A stretch of 64,000 bases of DNA. Origin: Lachnospiraceae bacterium (lineage in GTDB: Bacteria; Bacillota; Clostridia; Lachnospirales; Lachnospiraceae). Below are positions 58,640 to 64,000 of the stretch, piece by piece. The position numbers and the translations under genes were made by a program. Each line of letters opens with the position of its first letter. Position 1 is the first letter of the stretch. The notes beneath the pieces were generated by a model that was not told where the DNA came from, did not search any database, and saw only the letters and a program-made list of their open reading frames with translations. The stretch is from NCBI GenBank assembly GCA_014804785.1, contig JAAUZD010000026.1, forward strand, positions 395,216-459,215, read 5' to 3'.

Positions 58640-60244
58640 ATGTCATACACAGCCCTTTACAGAAAATTTCGTCCTGCGACCTTTGAAGATGTAAAGGGTC
58701 AGGATCATATTGTTACAACCTTGAAAAATCAAATCAAGGCAGAGCGTACCTCTCATGCATATTTGTTCTGCGGCACCAGAGGAACCGGTAAGACCACTAT
58801 TGCAAAAATATTTGCGAAAGCGGTAAACTGTGAAAACAGGACGGACGGAAGTCCCTGTGGGGAGTGTGCAATCTGCAAAGCCATTGCGGCAGGTGCCAGC
58901 ATGAATGTAATTGAAATTGATGCGGCATCCAACAATGGGGTAGACAGCATCCGTGAGATTGTGGATGAAGTGGCTTATTCACCAGCAGAAGGAAGATATA
59001 AGGTTTATATTATTGATGAAGTCCATATGCTTTCTATAGGAGCTTTTAATGCACTTCTTAAGACGCTGGAGGAACCGCCTTCCTATGTTATTTTCATATT
59101 GGCAACCACTGAGGTCCATAAGATACCAATTACGATTATGTCCCGTTGTCAGAGGTACGATTTTAAAAGAATTACCATTGACACCATTTCGGAACGCATC
59201 AGGGAACTGATGGAGCAGGAACAGGTTCAGATAGAAGATAAAGCCATCCGCTACATTGCCAAGGTAGCGGATGGTTCCATGCGTGACGCCTTAAGTCTTT
59301 TGGATCAGTGTATTGCTTTTCATTTTGGACAGGAACTGACCTATGATAAGGTGCTGGATGTGCTGGGAGCAGTGGACACAGAGGTATTCAGCAGGCTCCT
59401 TAGAATTGTTTTAAAGGGAGATGTGCCGGATGCAATTGTTCTGCTTGAAGAAATCGTTATGCAGGGTAGGGAACTGACACAATTCATTTCAGATTTCACA
59501 TGGTATCTGAGGAATCTGCTTTTGATAAAGACTGCGGACGGAATTGAGGATGTGATAGATGTTTCCACCGAGAATCTGGCTCGTCTGAAAGAAGAAGCCA
59601 AGATGGCGGAAAATGATGTCATCATGCGTTATATCCGTGTGCTTTCAGAACTTTCAGGGCAGATTCGCTATGCATCTCAGAAGAGAATTTTAGTAGAAAT
59701 GACTTTGATCAAGCTGTGCAGACCAAGTATGGAAACAGATCCCAGTTCACTGGTGGACAGAATCAGACAGTTGGAAGAAAAAATCGAAAATGGAATTCCG
59801 ACAGTAGTTTCTCCGGGAACAGGAGTAAGAAGCGATGGAGAAGGCACAGCGGCTTTGCAGCCTTTAGTCAGGGCGGAGCTTCCCAAGGCGATTCCGGCGG
59901 ATGTAAAGCAGACCGTAGAAAAGTGGTCTGCTATTGTAGGAGAGTCATCCATGCCCATGAAGGCGTATCTAAAGAGTGCATATCCGAGTCTGGCGGGTGA
60001 TGGAAGCTTGCTGGTAGTGGTGAGTGATGGTCTGCCCTCAGATTATTTCAGGGAAGCACAGCACCGGGAGGAACTGGAGCGCATTGTCTGTGATTTTGCC
60101 GGAAAAGAAATAAAAGTGACGGTGCAGAGCGCAGAGCAGGGAAGAAACCCCGAAGAACTTTTCCCAGATCTCACAAAGATGGTAAGTCAGGTGATTCATA
60201 TGGAGGTTGAAGAACTTGAGGAAGAGCCGGAAGAATTGATTTAG
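58640..60244 (+). CDS. dnaX: DNA polymerase III subunit gamma/tau
   Basis: YTALYRKFRPATFEDVKGQDHI; GTRGTGKTTIAKIFAKAVNC; IDEVHMLS. Confidence 0.96.
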   Translation: MSYTALYRKFRPATFEDVKGQDHIVTTLKNQIKAERTSHAYLFCGTRGTGKTTIAKIFAKAVNCENRTDGSPCGECAICKAIAAGASMNVIEIDAASNNGVDSIREIVDEVAYSPAEGRYKVYIIDEVHMLSIGAFNALLKTLEEPPSYVIFILATTEVHKIPITIMSRCQRYDFKRITIDTISERIRELMEQEQVQIEDKAIRYIAKVADGSMRDALSLLDQCIAFHFGQELTYDKVLDVLGAVDTEVFSRLLRIVLKGDVPDAIVLLEEIVMQGRELTQFISDFTWYLRNLLLIKTADGIEDVIDVSTENLARLKEEAKMAENDVIMRYIRVLSELSGQIRYASQKRILVEMTLIKLCRPSMETDPSSLVDRIRQLEEKIENGIPTVVSPGTGVRSDGEGTAALQPLVRAELPKAIPADVKQTVEKWSAIVGESSMPMKAYLKSAYPSLAGDGSLLVVVSDGLPSDYFREAQHREELERIVCDFAGKEIKVTVQSAEQGRNPEELFPDLTKMVSQVIHMEVEELEEEPEELI

Positions 60245-60329
60245 TTTGCTTTGTTAAGACTGCCTGCAAGCCGTTTGGCGGTTTCAGGCATATGGTATTA
60301 ATAGTAAAATATAAGAATGGAGGACGAAC

Positions 60330-60680
60330 ATGGCAAAACGTGGTGGATTTCCGGGCGGTATGCCCGGTAATATGAATAATCTGATGAAACAGGCGCAGAG
60401 AATGCAGCGTCAGATGGAGGAGAACCAGAAGGAACTGGAGACAAAGGAGTTTACGGCAAAGGCTGGCGGCGGTGCAGTGGAAGTGACTGTTACCGGAAAA
60501 AAGGAAATAACAAAAGTGAAGTTATCCCAGGAGGTTGTAGATCCTGAGGATATTGAAATGCTGGAGGATCTGGTGATGGCAGCAACCAACGAAGCCCTTC
60601 GTATGGCTGAGGAAGCGAATGCAGAGGCTATGAATAAGATGACGGGGGGACTTGGACTGGGAGGAGGCTTTCCTTTCTAA
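60330..60680 (+). CDS. YbaB/EbfC family nucleoid-associated protein
   Basis: [47 protein letters not shown]; between dnaX and recR. Confidence 0.95.
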   Translation: MAKRGGFPGGMPGNMNNLMKQAQRMQRQMEENQKELETKEFTAKAGGGAVEVTVTGKKEITKVKLSQEVVDPEDIEMLEDLVMAATNEALRMAEEANAEAMNKMTGGLGLGGGFPF

Positions 60681-61276
60681 TGGATTTGTATAGCGGACAT
60701 ATCAATAAATTAATAGATGAGTTGTCCGGATTGCCGGGAATTGGTTCTAAGTCAGCGCAAAGGCTGGCTTTTCACTTGATTAATATGCCGAAAAGCAGAG
60801 TGGAAAGACTTGCCAAAACCATTATTGAGGCAAAAGAGAATGTTCGCTACTGCAAGGAATGCTTTACATTGACTGACAATGAAATCTGCCCGGTCTGTGC
60901 CAATTCCAAACGGGATCATGGCACAATTATGGTGGTGGAAAATACAAGAGATCTGGCGGCATATGAAAAAACGGGTAAGTATGAGGGCGTTTATCATGTG
61001 CTCCATGGAGCAATATCCCCAATGCTGGGAATCGGTCCGGGCGATATTCGGTTAAAGGAACTGATTACGCGTCTGGAGGGGAATGTTTCAGAGGTAATCA
61101 TTGCAACCAATTCAAGTCTGGAGGGGGAAACCACAGCTATGTATATCAGCAAGCTGATTAAACCTACAGGCATTAAAGTGACGAGAATTGCCAGCGGCGT
61201 TCCGGTGGGAGGAGACCTTGAATACATTGACGAGGTGACCCTCTTAAGGGCGCTGGAGGGAAGAATCGAAATTTAA
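60680..61276 (+). CDS. recR: Recombination protein RecR
   Basis: [16 protein letters not shown]; zinc finger [16 protein letters not shown]; Toprim. Confidence 0.97.
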   Translation: MDLYSGHINKLIDELSGLPGIGSKSAQRLAFHLINMPKSRVERLAKTIIEAKENVRYCKECFTLTDNEICPVCANSKRDHGTIMVVENTRDLAAYEKTGKYEGVYHVLHGAISPMLGIGPGDIRLKELITRLEGNVSEVIIATNSSLEGETTAMYISKLIKPTGIKVTRIASGVPVGGDLEYIDEVTLLRALEGRIEI

Positions 61277-61407
61277 ATTATATTCCTTCTGTGGCGTTTA
61301 ATCTGGCAGAAATATAAAAGCGCTGCGATTTATCAATTTTGTTCATAAACAGACTGCGATGCATTACAATCCCATTTGGAGCAGCGGTATGCTAAACTGA
61401 GAGTATC

Positions 61408-62070
61408 ATGAAAGATTGCACGGAGAAATGGGGGATTGTGATGCAGCTGCCAACAATGGTGAAACAAATCGGCAGAGTAGATGGAAACGAAAGAGTTTAC
61501 ATAGAAGACTATGTTTATGCATATTTGAATGAACTGAAAGCAGAAAAGAAAAACCTTCCGTTGCGCGCGGCTCTTTTTGGACATGTTTACCATAGGGAAA
61601 ATCAGACCTTTCATCTGGTATATGGAGCTGTTAGTATTGTAGACGAACTGGCATATGGAAGAAACGAAGAGCAGGTCAGAAAAGAATATTTTGAAGAATA
61701 TGAGTTGATTGGATACGTCAACATATACGGTAATAAGCAAGAACTGCCTGGCAAAAAAGATGGATATTACATTTTTTATGATAAGAATGAGGCCATGCAG
61801 AACTATCTGCTTTTTTGTTATAGGCAGATGAAGAAAAAGGGAATGGGCAGAATGGAGACAAGTCGTACGGAAGGAGATGTTTCAAGATTTTCCCGGACAG
61901 CCTCCAGGGCGTCCATAAAAGAGATTATTAAAAGATTGATTTATGGCGGATGTATCGTTATACTGTCAATAGCAGTGACCGCCATTAATGATTATAAAAA
62001 AATGTATGGATTTGTGGAAGCAGCAGGCAGGGCTGCTGAATTGACCACAAGAGAAGAACAGTTGCCTTGA
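61408..62070 (+). CDS. Hypothetical protein with C-terminal TM helix
   Basis: Intact ORF; C-terminal hydrophobic LIYGGCIVILSIAVTAIN; later ATG at 61441 possible. Confidence 0.6.
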   Translation: MKDCTEKWGIVMQLPTMVKQIGRVDGNERVYIEDYVYAYLNELKAEKKNLPLRAALFGHVYHRENQTFHLVYGAVSIVDELAYGRNEEQVRKEYFEEYELIGYVNIYGNKQELPGKKDGYYIFYDKNEAMQNYLLFCYRQMKKKGMGRMETSRTEGDVSRFSRTASRASIKEIIKRLIYGGCIVILSIAVTAINDYKKMYGFVEAAGRAAELTTREEQLP

Positions 62071-62094
62071 TACGAAAGAGTTGGAGATGAGCGG

Positions 62095-63321
62095 ATGGCA
62101 AATGTACGTGATTATTTGAAGGAAAGAGAAAAGCGGCAGGGTGCCAAGCCGCAAGGTGCAGCAAGGAGCATTGATTATAAAGAAAAAATCCGCAGTCATA
62201 AGCTGAAAATATTTTACAGGGTTGTTCTTTCCATCTTGCTGGCGGCAGTGGTAATTATGTTTTTAATGATTCAATGGAAGAACAAGGTGTTTACAGACAG
62301 CGCGGTTACAGCCTCCTATCCGATAACGGTAGTGCAGGGCGCTACAGTGAAAAACCTGGGTGGAAATATTCTTTTGTACAGCAAAGATGGAGCAAGTTGT
62401 ATTGATGCTACGGGCAATACAGTGTGGAATCGTACTTATGAAATGCAGACACCACTTTTATCTGTCTGTGGCCAGGTGACGGCAATTGGAGATTACAACG
62501 GACGTTCTATTTATGTTATGGATAAATACGGTGAAAAGGGGACGGTGAATACGAACCTCCCTATCAGGGATTTTTGCGTATCTGCCAATTGCGTGGTGGC
62601 AGCAGTGCTTGACGATGTGAACATAACCAGAATCTACGTATATAATGGAAATGAAAACACGGAAACACCTATTATATATGCTAAAGCGACCATGGATAAA
62701 AGCGGTTACCCTGTCAGCATTTCCCTGACGCCTAACGGACATCTTATGATGGTTTCATATTTATACGTGGATAGTGGAAGCATGAAATCCTCCGTAGCAT
62801 TTTATAACTTTGGAGAAGTGGGAAAAAACGAATCAGATAATTATGTTAGTGGATATGATTATCAGGACACGATTATACCCTATGTACAGTTTATGGATAA
62901 TGATTCCGCATTTGCTGTTTCGGATGACCGGATTGTATTTTTTCAGGGTGCAGAAAAACCACAGAATATTGCATCTAATTTGCTGGAGGAAGAGGTGCAA
63001 AGCATCTATTACAATGAGGACTATGTGGGACTTGTCTTCATAAACCCAAGCGGGGAATCTGCGTATAGACTGGATGTCTATAATGAATCTGGAAGCAGGA
63101 TACATTCGCAGTTTTTTGACATAGAATATACGGATATTGTTTTTCATAAAGATCAGATCATCATTTATAATGATCTTGAGTGCCAGATTTGTAATATGAA
63201 GGGAGTAGATAAGTTTGTGGGCGATTTTGAAAAAAGCACCTCCCTCGTCATACCTACTTCATCTGTTTACAAATTTGTTACGGTAACATCTGATTCTATT
63301 GAGACAATGGAGCTAAAATAA
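62095..63321 (+). CDS. DUF5711-like membrane-anchored beta-propeller-like protein
   Basis: Single TM (VVLSILLAAVVIMFLMIQW) followed by repeated beta-rich blades. Confidence 0.6.
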   Translation: MANVRDYLKEREKRQGAKPQGAARSIDYKEKIRSHKLKIFYRVVLSILLAAVVIMFLMIQWKNKVFTDSAVTASYPITVVQGATVKNLGGNILLYSKDGASCIDATGNTVWNRTYEMQTPLLSVCGQVTAIGDYNGRSIYVMDKYGEKGTVNTNLPIRDFCVSANCVVAAVLDDVNITRIYVYNGNENTETPIIYAKATMDKSGYPVSISLTPNGHLMMVSYLYVDSGSMKSSVAFYNFGEVGKNESDNYVSGYDYQDTIIPYVQFMDNDSAFAVSDDRIVFFQGAEKPQNIASNLLEEEVQSIYYNEDYVGLVFINPSGESAYRLDVYNESGSRIHSQFFDIEYTDIVFHKDQIIIYNDLECQICNMKGVDKFVGDFEKSTSLVIPTSSVYKFVTVTSDSIETMELK

Positions 63322-63334
63322 CAGGAAGGTACAA

Positions 63335-63733
63335 ATGTATTACATTTCTTTAGCAGTAATTGCGATTATATTTATATGGAGAATGATAGCCGGTTTCCGT
63401 AAAGGTATGGTTCAGGAAATTATTTCGTTGATTGCCATGGTTGTTGCGGGGTTTTGTGTTGTCCTTATTTTAGGAGCGATAGGAAGTTATTTGGATCGTG
63501 AGATTGTAAGAGTGATTCAGATTGTTGCCGTCCTTTTCGCAGTATGTTTTGTCTACCGGTTAGTGCATACTCTTTTTACATCCCTTGAATTAATATCAAA
63601 ACTGCCTATTATTAAAGGGGTGGATAAACTCTTAGGTATTGTAATAGGGTTTGCAGAAGCGGTATTGATTGTAGGAATTATGGTATATTTTTTGAAAAAT
63701 TGGGGATTGTCAATTTTACAGAATGTAGCTTAA
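63335..63733 (+). CDS. CvpA family protein
   Basis: Four TM pattern; WRMIAGFRKGMVQEIISLIAMVVAGF. Confidence 0.8.
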   Translation: MYYISLAVIAIIFIWRMIAGFRKGMVQEIISLIAMVVAGFCVVLILGAIGSYLDREIVRVIQIVAVLFAVCFVYRLVHTLFTSLELISKLPIIKGVDKLLGIVIGFAEAVLIVGIMVYFLKNWGLSILQNVA

Positions 63734-63818
63734 AGGATTAAAAGAAGGGGGCGATTATATCGTGCGTGTTATCAGCTGCCAAGTGCAATAAAAAAATAAA
63801 AAAAATTTTAAAATCATG

Positions 63819-63847
63819 TTGACAATAATTACCTTATCTGATATTAT
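63819..63847 (+). promoter_or_regulatory. Strong sigma-A-type promoter, probable rRNA operon P
   Basis: TTGACA (63819-63824), 17-bp spacer, TATTAT (63842-63847), A/T-rich upstream tract, long untranslated leader. Confidence 0.7.
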
Positions 63848-64000
63848 ATGAAAGTCGCACGTTGAAAGATTTGCGACAGGAAACAGAACCTTGACAAATG
63901 AACAGCAATGCAACCCTGAAAATTCTATAAAAGAAAATTCAGAAACGAACGGAGCAGGTCGGAAGACCGGCTCGAACCAAGAACAGTAATAACGGTTAAA

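Noticed and set aside
1-64000. CRISPR arrays, prophage, restriction-modification or toxin-antitoxin systems
   Set aside because: No evenly spaced repeats, Cas, integrase, phage structural, methyltransferase or recognisable TA gene pairs were seen.

Overview
The window reads as chromosomal core plus accessory DNA from a spore-forming, low-to-mid GC Clostridium-class Firmicute. Lachnospiraceae is likely from gene content and order (inference, not tested). Core modules: LytTR/GHKL two-component pair; SpoIID / SpoIIQ-like pair; GH9-like lipoprotein - ddl - murF; prs - dnaC-like - dnaD - murC (minus strand); glgC-glgD; spoVG; pth-mfd; Na/Pi cotransporter; pfk; dnaX-ybaB-recR; CvpA; and what looks like an rRNA operon promoter and leader at the right edge. 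The main accessory block (about 34.4-56.6 kb) is a surface-glycan locus. It has pseudaminic-acid genes (pseC, pseG, pseI, pseF), a GT52-like transferase, a PglK-like ABC flippase, several GT2 enzymes, an ATP-grasp enzyme, a PLP decarboxylase-like enzyme and several large polytopic membrane proteins. Best leads: (1) a cluster of six DnaA-box-like 9-mers in two back-to-back tandem arrays upstream of dnaD/dnaC; (2) the pse locus with unexpected ATP-grasp and decarboxylase genes and no recognisable pseB; (3) a GH9-like lipoprotein and a SpoIIQ-like LytM protein that both seem to lack catalytic residues; (4) a small dispersed CTAGGGAA-CGCTGATTAA inverted-repeat element in three intergenic sites; (5) a 34-aa ORF missing from the ORF track. 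All assignments come from reading motifs by eye; no database search was run.
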